Made by a program: the position numbers and the translations under genes
Part shown: piece after piece, positions 1-14,219 of the stretch
Position numbering within the stretch: position 1 is the stretch's first letter
Layout of the letters: the number at the start of each line of letters is the position of its first letter
The notes under the pieces: generated by a model
Database searches by the model: none
The model's input: the letters and a program-made list of their open reading frames with translations, nothing else
Told to the model about the DNA's origin: nothing
Source: Linnemannia elongata
Taxonomy: Eukaryota > Mortierellomycota > Mortierellomycetes > Mortierellales > Mortierellaceae
NCBI GenBank assembly: GCA_036320915.1
Contig: JAXBDG010000009.1
Location: 1,240,001 to 1,304,000, forward strand
DNA length: 64,000 nucleotides
Direction of reading: 5' to 3'

Positions 1-456
1 TGCGTTCTTGACCTGATCAAGGTTTCGCTTCTATTTTATTATTGTTATTACGTTGTGCGAACGTTGTACCTGAACTGATGGGATGCACTGAGACTGATGG
101 CTGCACTGGAACTGATCGTGATTGAAGGAATTATCGACGCTCCAGACACGTCGCCAAACGCGTGTGTGTGCGTGTGCCCCTATTCGTATGACATTCGCCA
201 ACAAAAGGGTCCAGACCATCCTGCTCTTTCTTCGGGTTAACCGGCTGTGCTGTGGGCTCCTCCTACTCGTCCCTTTCATCACCAGTCACACAGGCCTTAG
301 CCCTTATGCTTTTATTTTTAAGTGTGCATGCCACGACCATCCAACTCAAACACTTTCCAAAACTACCATTCCCTTTCTCGCATTCCGAACTACATTCCTG
401 AAAACAGAACACCTCTCCTTCTCCTCACACCACCCACTAGCACAAAGCAGGCGTAC
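1..456. other. upstream region of the MFS transporter gene
   Basis: No independent gene is visible. The segment holds short imperfect repeats of an ACTGATGG-like word around 73-120 and a C/T-rich stretch at about 330-450 just before the MFSD1-like start, as is usual for leaders in this window. An in-frame upstream ATG at 328 would lengthen that protein by 43 residues of unremarkable sequence. Confidence 0.4.
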
Positions 457-3071
457 ATGACTGGAGAAATGGACAAGGATGGCAGGCCGCATGGTCAAGC
501 CCCCTCATCATCCTCTTCATCATCACCATACTCCTCCTCGCTCAGCCCACCCAGCACACCCACCCTCAACGACAAACACGCCTCACCCGACGAGGAAGTT
601 GTGACAATTGCTTATCATACATCAAGAGACCGCGTCTCTTTTGGTCTCGATACCGACGCAGAAGTCTTCTCCTCAGATGAGCCACAACCAAAGGAGAGCC
701 GTATCCGATGGGCGATGCTGGGGGCTGCCTGTCTAGTCCTCTTTGGCAACTACTACGCATTCGACAACCCAGCAGCCCTGAACCAGCCACTCCAGGAATA
801 CATGGGCATGTCCGACGATACCTATGCCTATTTCCTTAACATTCTTTATACTTCGTACTCGCTCCCCAATATTGTCTTGCCCTGGTTGGGAGGATACGCA
901 TCAGACGTCTTTGGCCACCGCCGGCTACTCATCCTCCTCTCTTCGATTGTTGCGTTTGGACACTTTGTCGTCTGTTTGGGAGTTGAGCGCAGGAATGTCC
1001 CCGCAATGGTGCTTGGTCGAGTCCTTTTTGGTGCCGGGGAGAGTTTGGCGGTCGCCCAATCGGCCATCACGGTCAAGTACTTTCAAGGCAAGGAGTTGGC
1101 CATGGCTCTGGGCGTCAACCTATGGTAAAGCAAACGGCGGTGTTTTTTCCCTTGTTCTTTCATCCCAGTTGGTTCATATCATGATCCCCTATAACTGCTA
1201 TCAAGGATCATGCACCTCCTCACTTGCTGAAGGCCCAATCATGTTGCTCTGGTGTTGTTTTTATTCCTCCCCTTGGTCCCGCTCCTTGGAAAGTATGCGT
1301 CAGTAAGTTACTGGGACGTTTCTTGATGTCCACTGACATTCCCGATTTTCCATTCCATATCTACTTGCCTTTTCCCCTAAAACGCCGTGTTTTTATAGCA
1401 TCGCACGTCTCGGAAGTGTGTTGAACGACATCCTGACGCCCTATATCTGGTCTCGATCGAATGTCCCAGCCGCCTTCTGGGGAGGCTTTGTATCATGCAT
1501 CATCTCCTTCATGACCGCTTGTCTCTTAGCGTGGCTGGACCGACGATACGAGTCTGGGGTAGTGTCAGGATTCTCTCGAGTGCCAACTCACCCGACCGAT
1601 GGTCGTTTTTCCCTTGAAGCGTTGGACGCAGGAGCAGTGTCAACAAACGCCCGCCGATATGATCCCCCAATGGCGGCTGCAAACAAGTCACGGAGGGCTA
1701 CTACTTCGGCAGAAGTCATTGGAATGAAGCCACTGGAGAGCAGACGACCCCTGGGTGTTGATGGTCTGGAGGAGGGCGGCATTAATTCGTCAGATGACAG
1801 CGAGGATAGCGCTCGTGAGAGCATGGATCACAGGAACAGCCAGGATCCAATGGTACGCGACAGAGCGCCGTCGAGGACCACCATTCGTACCAGGGACAGG
1901 ATAGATGGAAACGGCAATGGATTGTCATCATCAGCCAGGGCGAACTGCCTACGCATTTTGAAACCCGTGTTCGATTACACTCAATCGTCATGGGTCTTTT
2001 TCTTGATGACACTGTTGATGGTCGGTGTCCAAGTGCCGTTTAACAGTATCCATGCGGGATTTCTTCAGATGAGATGGTATCACAACGATCCTCAGAAATG
2101 TAACCCTTCTTTCCGCAACGCCTCTTTTGCAATTATCGTTTTTTTTTCCTCCCCATTGAATTTGCTCCGCACCTTCTACATTTGGACAATTGAAACTTAC
2201 CCAGCTCTTTTTACTGATCTCTTTTTATTCTCACTCTTTTTATTCTCACTCTATGCACCCGTCATCATCGATAACCTTGGTATTTGCGTGCGTTTTGTTT
2301 GCCTGGCTTGGGTGATTGTCGATTTATGTTGTTTTTTTTTTCGTTCCCCACCTACAAAATAGCCGCACAAATCATGACAGTTCCCGACCTCTTATCGGCG
2401 ATCCTCGTCCTCCCCGTCGGATACTTTGTGGATCACTATGGCCAAAAGTCATGGCTCTTCATGCTATGTGGACTGATCATTGGATCGTCCCATTTTGTCT
2501 TGGGGATCATCCCAATTCCAAGCCCCGTCCCAGCCCTGGTCGCCTTGGGGATCGCCACCGCTATTGGCGCCATCTTCACTAGCGCCATCCCTGCCTTGGT
2601 CAAACCATATCAAATTGCCACCGCTTAGTAAGTGAAACCCTGGAGCTCGTTTTTTTTTTTTTTTTTCCCTCTTGGAGGAACCCATTTGTTTTAGGCCGGG
2701 TCAATTGAACTTGAAAAGGTCCTAGCGAATTAGGGCCGAGAGGATGAACATGAAGGCGAGGACGAGGAGTGAGCGATTAAGGTGCAATGTCACTAAAAAC
2801 CATACCTTTTTTTTTATGTGCTATTATTCCCACGAAATATAGTGGCATATCCTCATCAGCCATGAACCTAGCTTTCACTGTATTCCCACTGATAGTCGCC
2901 CGACTAATGACGGTAGACTCAAGTGTATACACCTACGTGGAGTTATTCTTCTCCTGCTGCGGGTTCTTGGGGTTCCTCCTTGCTATCCGGTTACGGTGTC
3001 TTGATGTCCATGGCGTCTTGGATCGAAAGGAGATTGCTCGAAAGCCACGTCGTGGTCGAGTCGAGTCCTGA
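457..3071 (+). CDS. MFSD1-like major facilitator transporter
   Basis: Predicted 12-TM major facilitator related to animal MFSD1, a lysosomal transporter recently described as a dipeptide uniporter, so a vacuolar location is likely here by inference. Four exons, 457-1124, 1399-2099, 2363-2627 and 2843-3071, join in frame to 620 aa through GT-AG introns. Residues 1-83 are a Ser/Pro-rich cytosolic tail. The first TM (about 85-103) runs into FDNPAAL (102-108), a signature shared with MFSD1. The MFS loop motif GGYASDVFGHRR lies at 145-156 and its second-half counterpart GYFVDHYGQK at 476-485. FGAGESLAVAQ (191-201) also matches MFSD1. A long hydrophilic central loop of about 140 residues, Ser/Arg-rich, separates the two halves. 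Start codons at 328, 457 and 469 are all in frame. I use 457, though 469 has the better context (AAATGG). The family is clear but the substrate is inferred. Confidence 0.88.
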
Positions 3072-6000
3072 ACACCAATCAAGCGAGATTGATGGGAGAA
3101 AGAAACAGGAAAAGGATTGTTTTGGTTTTTGGGTGTTTGCGATTTGGTCCCGTTTTATTCAGCCATTCCATTTATTCATATCCTGTACTCCTTGAAATAA
3201 CGTGCATCATAGACCCATAATAGAAATACAATTGTCCTTTTTTTATATTGTACCAATAATCGGGAGACAAGAGTGTTTTGGTGGAAGGTGGTTATGAAGA
3301 CGACGACGATGATGATGATGATGTTGGTGTGTGTGCTTTGTCCGCACAGCATCCTAGTTCCTCTCCACTGAGATCATAGTGTCTTTTCTCTGTCGGCGAT
3401 GAAAATAATTCTCTGTGGCGTCGTGGATCGATAACATCACACAAAGGGGTCTTCATATCAGAGTCCGAAACACTCTTTTGGAATATTGGTGCTTTGGCGG
3501 AAGGAAGGAAGGAAGGAGGGAAGACCCAACAGGTGTGGAACAGAAACCATACTTGCGCATAGACGAGAACGAACTTTACCAACCCATCCGCCCGTCTTTG
3601 CCACCCACCTCCCCTGCGTCTCGAGTAAGACTCTTGCCAGGCATCGGCGTAACACAACATTGGGTGTTAGATTTGTTTGGAGACACCTCATACTTCAGTC
3701 CCTCCGCCACAATCATCCTAATATGGTCCATGCTTACCCTAAATGGCTTAAATAGAAACAAAGGCGTCTTTGCCAGTGAGACAACTATGCTGATGATTGT
3801 GGCTCCTGTCCTTCCAGACTGTCCTAACGTCAAGACACAGCGCAAAACATTGAAGTACCTTGAAACCGGGATTGTAGATTCCTTGATCTGCATATTCTGT
3901 GTGTGTTGGCGATATTTATCCGAGATGTGGGTTTGTGTGTGTGTGTATGTGTGCTTGGGGCGGCGTCGTGTAGTGTAAGAGAAATGGGTAAAAGTGCGGG
4001 GGAGATACAGTAAGAGATCCACTGTAGGAAGATGCATAAATGGATAAGGATAGGGATGATGCGTCGAAGAGAAGAGGATGAAAAGATATCTTTTTTCCTC
4101 CGCGGACGATGATCTGGCCCAGAAAGGCAATGAACAGAAGGGAATTGGATACCGTTCTCTTGGAATGGATGGAAATCAGTTTTTACTCCGACTTTCATTT
4201 TGTTTTTTTTTAGGTGCATGCAAGATGATCATTTTTAGGGAAGGAGTGAGTGTACACGTTTTTCTTTGGAGCACCATCATCATCATCATGTCCCATGTCC
4301 CATCCCATGTCACATCCCCGTCGGTCGGAAGCACAAATGAAGCGGACATGCATGAACGATGGAAGGAATGGAAGAATACCTTTTTCATTTTATGATTTTG
4401 TTGCTTTTTTTTTTTAGGCTCCTCTCCCTTCTATGACCGAGAGAGGTCGCTGGTTGAACCTTGTTTTCAAGTTCTGGACCTCTGCCTGTCGTATCATTTC
4501 TAATTCATTATTTGCGGTATTCAATTGGCCAAAAATATGTGTCAGCGACTTATTATTGAAGAGTTTTGCTTTTTTGTTTGTTAAAAATCAATTGGTAGCC
4601 CCTATTCAATTATTCAATTGAAAGATCATCGTTTATTAAGGCAGCTCTTACTTTTTGTTTGTTTATTATTGGTTTGTTGTCCAACGAATAAGATCAAATG
4701 GCTTTTGGTCTATGTACCTCTGCATCATACCAAGAAAAAAAAAAAAAAGAGTTACAAGAATAAACGAAGAAGAAAAGAGCAAAGGGATAATGCGGCGCCC
4801 CTTTCTTTCCCATCTCATCTCCAAAGACCATCCACATCATCATCACCATCATCATCATCATCATTGAACCCCCACCCCCATTCCGCTTTTCAAAGGGAGT
4901 TCCAAACAAAATTAATTGGTTTGTAGCTCTCCTCGAGTCCTGGTTGGCTATCTCCTATGGACTTTTGGATTCTTTCCAATTGCTGACATTCGTCCTCCTC
5001 ATCCACTCCCTATTCTCCTCTCCTCTTCTCCTTTCTCTTCAATTGCCTCTCCGTCAACAAACGCAGCGTCATCTCTGTCATCGGTCATCAGCCTCCTCCG
5101 CTTGCCATTGGCGGCAGCCTCACCCCCATACCCCCTTCTTTCGTCATAACAGCAAAACTCCATCATTTGGCCCTGATCTAAAGGCGGTGTTCCTGAGAAA
5201 TATACTTGTGAAAGCGTACCGGTACGCATGAACTTGCAGGACCAGACGAGCAGAGATAGGGTGGAAGGGGAGAGCGCACCGGGCAATGACTTTGAAACCG
5301 TTATGACGTAGCAATAATAAGGCCAACCAAAGGGAATGGAGTTCGTCTATTAGCACACTTCTAGATTCCGTCCACGGACCCTCTCTGCAAAAGATAGGGG
5401 GGAGGCAGACAATGAGTGTAATGAATTTTAAGGCTTCGTCCTTGGAATATTGGAAAAATGGACATCTGAGAACAACCACAGCAGACAGGGATGGATAAAC
5501 TGATCTCCGGAAATACGGTTTTACAGGTGAGGATGTAACGAGGCGCTGTGCCACTATTTTTGAGCTCTTTTGTTATATCTCGGTTGCACCAAGTAAGGGA
5601 AGGGGAAGTGGATACGCACGTTTTTTTTTCGAAGAGGAAGTAATGGAAGGGCGTTTAGCCGATGCATGATGAGAAAAAATATGAGAGTTAAACAAGAACG
5701 AACAAACGATTCCCCCTCGGAGAGATGGTCAATTCCTCACGCTAGCCGTTTTCATCCTTCATATCTGACTCTCATCTTGCATCTTCGCTCAATTTTTCCT
5801 TCTCCGTGCATGCGAGGTCCCTTCTAAAGAGAAAAACGTGGACTGGTCCAAGTGTTTTTTGTTTTCGTCTCGTTCTCGCTCTTCACCAATAGGGCTAGAC
5901 ACCACTGTGTTTGTTTTTGTTGTATTGTCGGGCCGGGAATCTAAAAAATCAATAAACATGCAGGATGATGTATCTTTCTCATTCTTCCCGTCTGAGAAAT

Positions 6001-9000
6001 AGGGGGATGAGAGAGAGAAAAAGTTAGGGCTCTCCAAAGAAAAAAAATTTTCACTCCTCTCTACATCCAATCCCTTATTCAATCCAATTGCCTCAATTGT
6101 TACTTTACTGAATTCTCTCTCTTTTTACTTTCGACGCACTGTTCTCCCCCCCCTCCCTCTCTTCCCTCATTTTTCTTCCCGCTGGCTATTTTAGCCATTT
6201 GGCCGTATTTTTTAATCTTATACTTTTTGGTCCTCTCTCTTGTGCGACCATCAAATGGGCATACATTAGAAGGGAGAAGCGGAGGTAGAAGGATGCTTGG
6301 ACTCTTGGACCTCAAAAAAATCAAAGGGAGTTGGGGGGATTTGAAAAAAAAAAAAAAAAAAAAAAAAGGGCGAGAAGGTGGACAGGAAAAGAAAGGCGAC
6401 TCATTGGAAGAAGACAAGAAAACGGTGCCTCTTTTTTGAACTAGGAAACAGAACTACCTGACTACTATACATGCTATCCACGCCGTGATAGATGCTCTAC
6501 ATTCGAGTCCCAGGCGTGCTGTATGAAGCAAAATATATGCGAGTGTGATCATAGTTTTCAAGGAGGTTACTGCTGTTAGTCGTCATATGTAAGAGCAAAA
6601 AAAAATGGTCAGTAGACCTGATGTGAGAAGTATGCTCACAAGGAAGGACGGATGCTAAGAGAGAGAAGCAGAGGATCGTCGATGCCGTCATAAGCGAGTT
6701 GGAAGTAGCAAGAGAGATTTGAGAGAGGAAGGAGTGAAATGATCGGTGCAATTAATGGTATGGAGGTGACGAAGGGCGAAGGATGAATGTATGAAGTGAT
6801 AGTCAGAAGTGAAGAGGGAGAGGTCCAAGCTAGAGGATCCGCCCTTTTTTGGATTCTTTTTGTCGCTGTGGCATGAGATTATATAGCAAAACGAGCATGG
6901 ACTGTAAGATGAGGAGGAGGTGGAGGAGGGGAAGAGTGAAAAGAGAAAGGAAATGGAAACTTGGGGTGCCAAGACGCTTTATATACGTTTTCGCTGGTGG
7001 CGAGGGTGAAGTAAGTAGGGGGATGATGATGGTGATGACGATGGTTATATCGAAGACCGAGAGAGAGAAGAAGGGGAGAGAAGGGAGAAAGGAAAGTGAG
7101 TCCAACCCAATCCAATCGATCACTTACAGGATAACCATTGTTTTTTTTTTGTTTTTGTATTGCTCCCTCTCTCCTTGTCCGATTCCATTGTATCCTTGTG
7201 TTTCCCTTTAATCCGTTATCTCAAGAATACTGATCGAACATAGTTGTTCGTTCATTAACTGCCCAAGCCCTCATTGCGGAGAAGAAAAGGATTATCACTC
7301 TTACTTGAATTGGATTTGAGAATGAGCAGGTGGACAGTGCCTCATATCGATCGATCGAGTTTGTCCGTTATATGCCTGTGTGTATGAATAGGGGTGCTCT
7401 CTTCTCTCCCCTCCTCTCGTGTGAGTGGCGAATGAGTGTGTGTGTGTGTGTGTCGTTGTGTGGCGTGTCACTGAGTGTGACATATGTGTGTGTGCCCTGA
7501 GCGTGAAACATACCAGCAACCTTAATCCAATCAAGCAACAACAAATGACCGCATCAGCAGCCTCTACAACTCAAGTGTCTGGTCTTCCTTCTTTCCTGTA
7601 TCCTGTCCGTTTCTATCCTTGTTTCCTGTTTGTTTTGATAATCCTCCCCTTCCTCCCAGTTCTGAGCCTGAGGATCTTGTCTCACTGTTCCTCTTGCCCT
7701 TTTGTTTTTGAAGTTCGTTCCTGCACCCGTACCAGATTGAAGGGTTCGAGAACCAGTCCGTCTCTGTTTTTAGACACTGCAAGTTCTCTTTCATTCTCTC
7801 ACTCACATTCTTGATCACTAAAAACATGCCTCTTTTCTCTCCAAATGATTTGTAGAATCCACGGAGGTGTTGTTCTTGTTCCTAAGACGAAATGTTAAAA
7901 AAAGAGCAAGAATAGGTCGCCATTAGAATGAATGTACGAGGTCGATGAAGCAAGGGGGTGTTGTTGTTGGCCCATGTACAAGTGCATGTCTTGGTCTTGG
8001 TCCTGTCTTGACTTTCATTCTGTTCGTCTCCTGAACGGCTCTCGATTTAGACATTCCAATCGCACATACCAACCAGGACAGGACAGGTCACCCGTCTCCG
8101 TGATTTCTTATTTTCCTCCTCTCTTCCCTTGCATCCTGAATATGCCGTTCAAAACAGAGCAAACTTGTCATCAGGAGTTGTGTTCTCACAAAGAATATCC
8201 TCCTAGCAAACCATAATTTCTCTGCTACTTTGCCTGCTCATCGAACAAAGAAATAAACGGCTCTCCATCCATGCTGTTAACCATCGCTCCATGTTTCATC
8301 GGCTAAGGGTCTTTGTTGTTGTCTTCCTGAATTGCTCACATGCGTTCCTTTGTTTTGTCCATTGCCTGCTTGAACGGGCACAGCACAAAGTGGTCATCGC
8401 GATATCGACTGACTAAACAACACACTCCTGAAAACAAAGCCTAAATTGACATCATTGAACGGATCAAGAATGTATAAGTGCAAGCAACGAGGTCCCGATC
8501 CAGGAGACAAGAATGTGGAGAAAAGAGTTAAAGATGACGGCAGATGTTAGAACGCCTGTTTCGAAAGTATGTTGTGGAGAGAATGATGGATTTTTGGATC
8601 AGGAGAATGTGCGTCCTCTGAGAGAAGTGTAGCGCTAATCCTTTTTATTCCAAGTGCTTGGCGTTATTCTCTGTAGCTGTTTAGATTGTGTAAGAAAGAA
8701 AGGATGTGTGTTGACAAGAACGGTAGAGAGAAATATCGCGTCCTTTTATAAGTCGGCAACTTCTCAATTGCAAAAAAAAATGGTAGGCAATGCAATGCTT
8801 GCAATTGGTGCGTATTTTTCTCCGAGGAGTAAAAAAAAAAAAAAAGGCGCGCTTTCGGATTACCAACACAACAAGACCGGGGAATGGATTATTCTCCCAT
8901 AGTGGCAATGAGTCAATGGTAGAGGTGGTTGGTTAGTGGTGTTGTCAAGAAAGAAAGGACATTGAAAAAAAAAAAAATAGGAAACGGCAAAGCGAAGGAG

Positions 9001-9548
9001 CGGCGGAGTCTTGTTCTTCCATGCATTTCGCATCGGTTGTGGCTGGAAAAGGAGATAAACATAAAGACACGATATAATCACGGTCGATTGAATAACGTTT
9101 TTTCAATTGTGCCCAGGCCGACTGTGAGTCCAATGGTCCAAAGAAGGTTTTTGTTACCAGTCGAGAGACGAGGGGATTGAGAGCAGCGTGGCCTTTTCGC
9201 CCGTTCGCCCTATTTTTAGTGCTCTTTTTGTTTGTGTTCTCCCATCTCTCGTCCCTCACTGTTTGTGTTCCCTCCTCCATCTCTGCTGCATGTTAGTGCT
9301 GGAAATGAAAGCGAAGAGAGAGGGAAGACAAAAAGAGTGTTGCCCGTGCATACCGCGCCTAGACCCAAAATGGAAGGGATCAAGGGAGAAGAGAGAGAGA
9401 CACACAACTCACAGCTGGGCTCCTCGCAGAACAAACCTCCTCTCTTCCCCTCGCTCTGCAAAAAAAGTGGCCCATCCCTCCTCTCCACTTGTGTTACAGA
9501 TGTTTGTTCGGCCCTTTTTTTTCTCTTTGTTGTGTCTATTAGTGTTTG
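3072..9548. other. gene-poor interval, 5' half
   Basis: No reading frame here shows a recognisable domain or a consistent splice model. The DNA is a patchwork of C/T- and G/A-rich runs, poly-A/T tracts (for example about 6345-6367) and CAT/ATG microsatellite (about 4835-4865). Open frames exist, for example a 184-codon minus-strand frame at 4130-3576 and a 136-codon minus-strand frame at 5554-5144, but both strands are open together and composition explains them. The most protein-like stretch is about 3620-3900 on the minus strand. I do not claim a gene. Confidence 0.5.
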
Positions 9549-9824
9549 ATGGAAATGGACAATAACTCTGCAGCCGACGGATTTACACTTTTATCAATCG
9601 GTGAACGGACCCGACTGCTGGAATGGAAAAATCAAAAGTAGAAAGTGGCGCTCGGGTTGCCCGCGATCGGCTAGGTCGAGTCCACAAGTCCATGTTCCGT
9701 CTTGGAGCAGGGTAAGCTGCCGAGACTTTCTTACAAGGACAAGGCAAAGACTACTGAGTTGTACTCGCAAGTTTCCTCTCGTGATCGATCGATTCGTCAT
9801 CTCGAGGCAGAGGATTAGACCTGA
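9549..9824 (+). pseudogene. possible frameshifted coding relic
   Basis: Three consecutive protein-like segments read in alternating frames. The first, from ATG 9549, runs about 30 codons to a TAG at 9639-9641. The second, one frame away, runs about 9626-9715. The third, back in the first frame, runs from about 9711 to a TAG at 9822-9824. Read together they would give roughly 90 residues rich in Arg, Lys, Glu and Leu, resembling a coiled coil. A single-base loss followed by a single-base gain would explain the pattern. No splice site joins the segments. I do not recognise the family, and chance cannot be excluded. Confidence 0.22.
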
Positions 9825-12800
9825 TTCACAACGTTCAACGTACATCATCTTCTCTCTGCCTTTGCCTCTCCCTCTTCCTCTCTCGCATTTGCACGAGGAA
9901 AGAAAAGATAGAGCTGTGCATGAAACTCAAGCCAAGGGGAGACGAGGAAAAGGGAAAAAAAAGCTAATGAGTCCTGCCTCAATCATCGTCGCATGAATCG
10001 GGGTGTGCCATCCTCTCTCCCACCCTCATCCCTGGCAGACTAGTCATTTATTTTTCCCGCTCATCTGTTCGTCGATGACCACCCCTTTTTTTAATCCTCT
10101 GTTACTTTCACATTGAAATGGGAAGATGACCGCAGCCTGTCGTCGTTCTTCCCGACCAGCTCTTGTAGCAATGCCCTCTTCCCTCCCGCCTTTACGCCCT
10201 TGACGTCTGATTCGTCCGGCCGTCGAAATAAACATTGAGGAGGGGGAAGGACCGAAACTCCAAAAGTCTCAAATTATTAGGATTGGCTGGTCCATCAAAG
10301 AAAAGGTAAGCAAACAAAGAGGAGGCAATGTTATGAAGGAAGGCGGACTGTAGAAACTGGGAAGCTGGGGGAGGGGTGATAGAGGGAACCAATGCAACGA
10401 CAGAGCCACAGAGAACTAACTGTACGCGGTAAAAACCCTAGTGTCAACAAAAACAGAAAAGACGAAACAGACAATCGAGAGAGGAAAAGGGTACGGACAC
10501 ACACCCATGGACAGAAAACAACGAAGGGAGGGACGAATAAAAAGCATTCTTTTTCGGAGAGAACAAATAGACCAACCACAGGAAGGTTAGTCGTTTTGAT
10601 TGGCAAGGAGGAGAGGGATAGAAGGATGGGAGAATGGGTTGAGCATGGGTATTTTTCTCACTTGCGGTGTTTGGATTTTATTGGGCAATGAGCGGTATCA
10701 ATGCTCTGTACAACCTGCAACAGCAACGAAGCGGAAGAAAGGCGTTCTGGACAATTGAGAGCATATCAACAAACAAACAAACAAACGTGCAGTATTGCAT
10801 GGGTTGCAACCACCTTCTTTCTGTCTCTTTGCTGGACTTGAACTTTACAAGGGAATAGGGGGACAAAGCACGAATCCGACCACAGCTCTAACCCAATTTT
10901 CTTTTGATGATTCCAAACACCGAGATTGACCCATGGTCCGCCGTCGAAAACAGAAGCTGCTTCTATGACCATTTTCTCTTCTTCTTCTGAACCCCTACCA
11001 TTGTCTTGTTCTTGTCAGCACCTTGCATAAAAGGATAGGGCGTTCTGCCCTTTTCTCCGCGGAACCTTTAGTTCTTTTGTGTTTGTTTTCTTTTGCTTCT
11101 TTTTTTTCTTTCCATGCTTTGCATGGTACATGTATCCCTTGATCCTGCAAATCTTATCAATGTCGAACATGCACTGGCACACACACACACACACGGTTAT
11201 ACCGTTTCCACTAAATTGCATCTATGTCCCCTTGCTCTTTCTTTCTGCCGTCGTGTGCTGTGCATACTTCCCCTGCCCTGCAAGTCGCAACACCCGCTCA
11301 AACTTGATACAAACCTACTTATTCCTCCGACAATGTTGATTCCCCTGATCGCCTTGACCCAAGGACCTCCGTCCTTTTGCCGGTGACCCTGTATTTTTCT
11401 CTTCAATGCCTTTCTATCGGCTCTTATTGATGTGGTTTGCTCGTTATCCTTCATCGTCCAAGCTTATGTGTTTTGTTTGATGTTGTGCCTTCTCTTTGCA
11501 TGAAACAACTTCTTCATGCTCATGCAATTTCAACGTCAATCCCCATTTGTTTCTTCCTTTCGGTATCGTTCGATCACCTTTTCGCCTTTCCCATGGTCCC
11601 ATAGATTTGATTTTGAGGTAGGGCCCCCGTAGAATTGTGTTTTGCAGGAATTCGCCTTTTTGTAAGTTACATGATCAAACACACACTGTTGCCTCTCATC
11701 CCTACCTATCTGACTGTTCATTCACTCATCCAGATTATCCTCATTTCTGACCAATCCTAGAAGAGGTCCGTGGGGCTGACATGAGCTCACGACGTGATCT
11801 GGTCCCCTTTTCTCGCTATGCTGTCATACGCCAATCCCTGTCGTCGGGTTAGGGGCTTGATGTCTTTGGGTAAAAGTGAGAGAGAGAGAGCAGATGTCAT
11901 TCTGGACCCCCTGATTGCGTGCCATCACAGGAGGCTTGCACTATTGAAACCTGGCCATTCACATCTGAGTAAAAGGCCCCCCTAGTTAGTTCATCTCTCT
12001 TCCTCCAGGTCCAAAAGCACCGTCATCGTCAGTTTATTATCCAGCCGTCTGACTGGCTGGTCAGTAAAGGGACCGTTGGCGATGATATGACTCGTTCGCG
12101 TCATATCCATCGACACAATCTATGGAAGGGGGGCAAAAATGCAATGATGGTAATGGGAACATGTTGCTCACACTCTCGTCCTTACAGCATAAACGCTCAC
12201 ACCCATATTCACAGGCAAGGGAAGAAAATAACGTGGCTCAGGCTCTCTCCCTTTCTTCACCCCCTTGGAAACTCACTCACTGGAATGACCTGCAGAAAAA
12301 AACACCATTAGTAGTGGAATCAACCATCTACTACTTTTATCCATCCTCCTATCTCTACTCTCCATCTTTTGTCTTGAGTTTGTTCTATTTTTCTTCATTC
12401 CTGGTCCTGACCACTCTTGCTCCCACTTTGCCCTGAAGGGAACTAGGACAAAGACAGCACCTCTGCCCTTGTCCTTTTCATTTTTCTCACTCACAGAGAG
12501 AAATTAACAAAAGTCAACAGGAAAAGAAATGAAAGGGGAAGGGGAGGGAAATGAGGGGAGGAAGCCATGCAATGTCTGCTTGAGCTGGTTCTTTTTTTTT
12601 TTGCATAAGGGGGTCAATCTGTAAGTCATTTAGGCCCTCGATCCATCCATTCATCTACCAAAGTGCCCTTGGTTTTTCTTTTCCTAGCTCGTTGCCTTGT
12701 CCTTATCCCTTGCCCTTGCCCTGACCTGACCTGGCCCCCCTTGAGCTGGAAAGACCTTTCGACTACTACTGCCCTGCCCTGATTTCTTTCTTTTTTTGTC

Positions 12801-12859
12801 CGCCTTTCGGCAACGTGAGTGGGTTGCGCCCATCACTTCATCTCTCTCCCTCTTTCAAC

Positions 12860-12860
<1 letters not shown>

Positions 12861-12900
<40 letters not shown>
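12861..12900. repeat. T40 homopolymer
   Basis: Forty consecutive T, the longest homopolymer in the window, flanked by C/T-rich sequence. The exact length is likely to be unreliable in any assembly. Confidence 0.95.
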
Positions 12901-14188
12901 CAGTTCATTTTCTCTCTCTCCCCTGAAGACCACGCTGTTTTCAGTTGCCCTTCATCCTCCTCCTCTCTCCCTTCTCTCTCTCTCCTCATCATTTTTCATC
13001 CACTCTTCTCTCATGATCTTTACCATCTCTTTTTCTATCCATTCATCTCTCTCTCTCTCCTTCTGCCCTGACTTTTTCATTTCCTAGATGGACCTGAACG
13101 GACAAAATGAGGAGAGAAGGCGGTAAGGAGAGAAAGACAAGATTGGGGTAAAGTGGGGCTTTACCGTACGTTGGATCCTGCATCCGTTGCATGAGTATGA
13201 ACGAGCAAAAAAATAAAACGACTTGTTTGCTCCTCCGCAACCCCCTCCCCCTTGTTTCTCCCACTTTCGAACTGTCCCAATGCTGAGTTATGAACTCTCA
13301 TTGGTGCGTTCGTGTTCTCGTTCTTCCCGCCCTCATGCTTTGCTAACTGATAATGATAGACATGATGGTAATAATAAAAAAAAGAGGGTTGCAGGATTGG
13401 GGGGGGGTGGTGGGAACGAGGGGTCGACAGCATTGCTGAATCTGTTGAGTGTCTGCGTGTGTGTGGGTGTGCGTGTATGTGCGTCTGCTGACCCCTCACT
13501 TTTCCTGTCCTTCCGTCGATGGATGTTTTCTATCTTTGTGTGTGTGTACCAATGCATGAGTGTGTCAATTATGGCGGGAGATAAGTTGTTGGGACATAAC
13601 TCTTCTTTTGTCGCGTCCACGGAGAAAGGGGCAGTGAGGTTAGGTAGGGTGTCTTGACGAGCGTATGGTTCTAGATTAATGTCTTGGCATTTTCTCGATC
13701 CTTCTCAACGGTTTTTTTTTTTGTTAACAGACTTTATTTTTAACGGCATTGCTAACATTAGTATTGAGAAGGGTAAAGAGATGCGAATACGGAAGAAGGG
13801 TGTTTACTGTCATTTTTTACCCTGCCCCTCTTGTGGCATTTTGGACCCGACTGGATCCAGCTTCTATTCATTGCCCAAGTGGATATGTCGATGTAGTGTG
13901 GATGAGGGAAGTAACAAACATTCGTCTTCTCATCCCCTGCCACTGCCTATGTGAAAATAGAAACGGACGAATGAAAGGTTGCGGGGACGATCAACTGTAA
14001 CATGATCAGGGTTTAGGGCCAAAGCAACAGGATATGGAGAGATGAGGTGGGGGATTTGTAAACCGACAAAAAAAAAACTGGTAAACCAAAGTTACATGCC
14101 GGGAAGGAACATGATCGAAAGTAAAAGTAGCATGCTAGCGGCGATGACTCTTTTGAGGGAGAGCTGAGCTGGGTTTATTTTTTAGTTT

Positions 14189-14190
<2 letters not shown>

Positions 14191-14219
<29 letters not shown>
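14191..14219. repeat. CTGT tetranucleotide microsatellite
   Basis: About seven perfect tandem copies of CTGT, in non-coding DNA upstream of the bZIP gene. Confidence 0.9.

Noticed and set aside
3415..4130. 187-codon plus-strand and 184-codon minus-strand frames overlapping each other
   Set aside because: Both strands open together with no recognisable domain, biased composition and microsatellite-derived tails.
7735..7760. tRNA-like B-box word (GGTTCGAG)
   Set aside because: Flanking bases do not form a T-arm stem and no A box or acceptor stem was found at a suitable distance; similar words at 19216 and 34934 lie in coding DNA.
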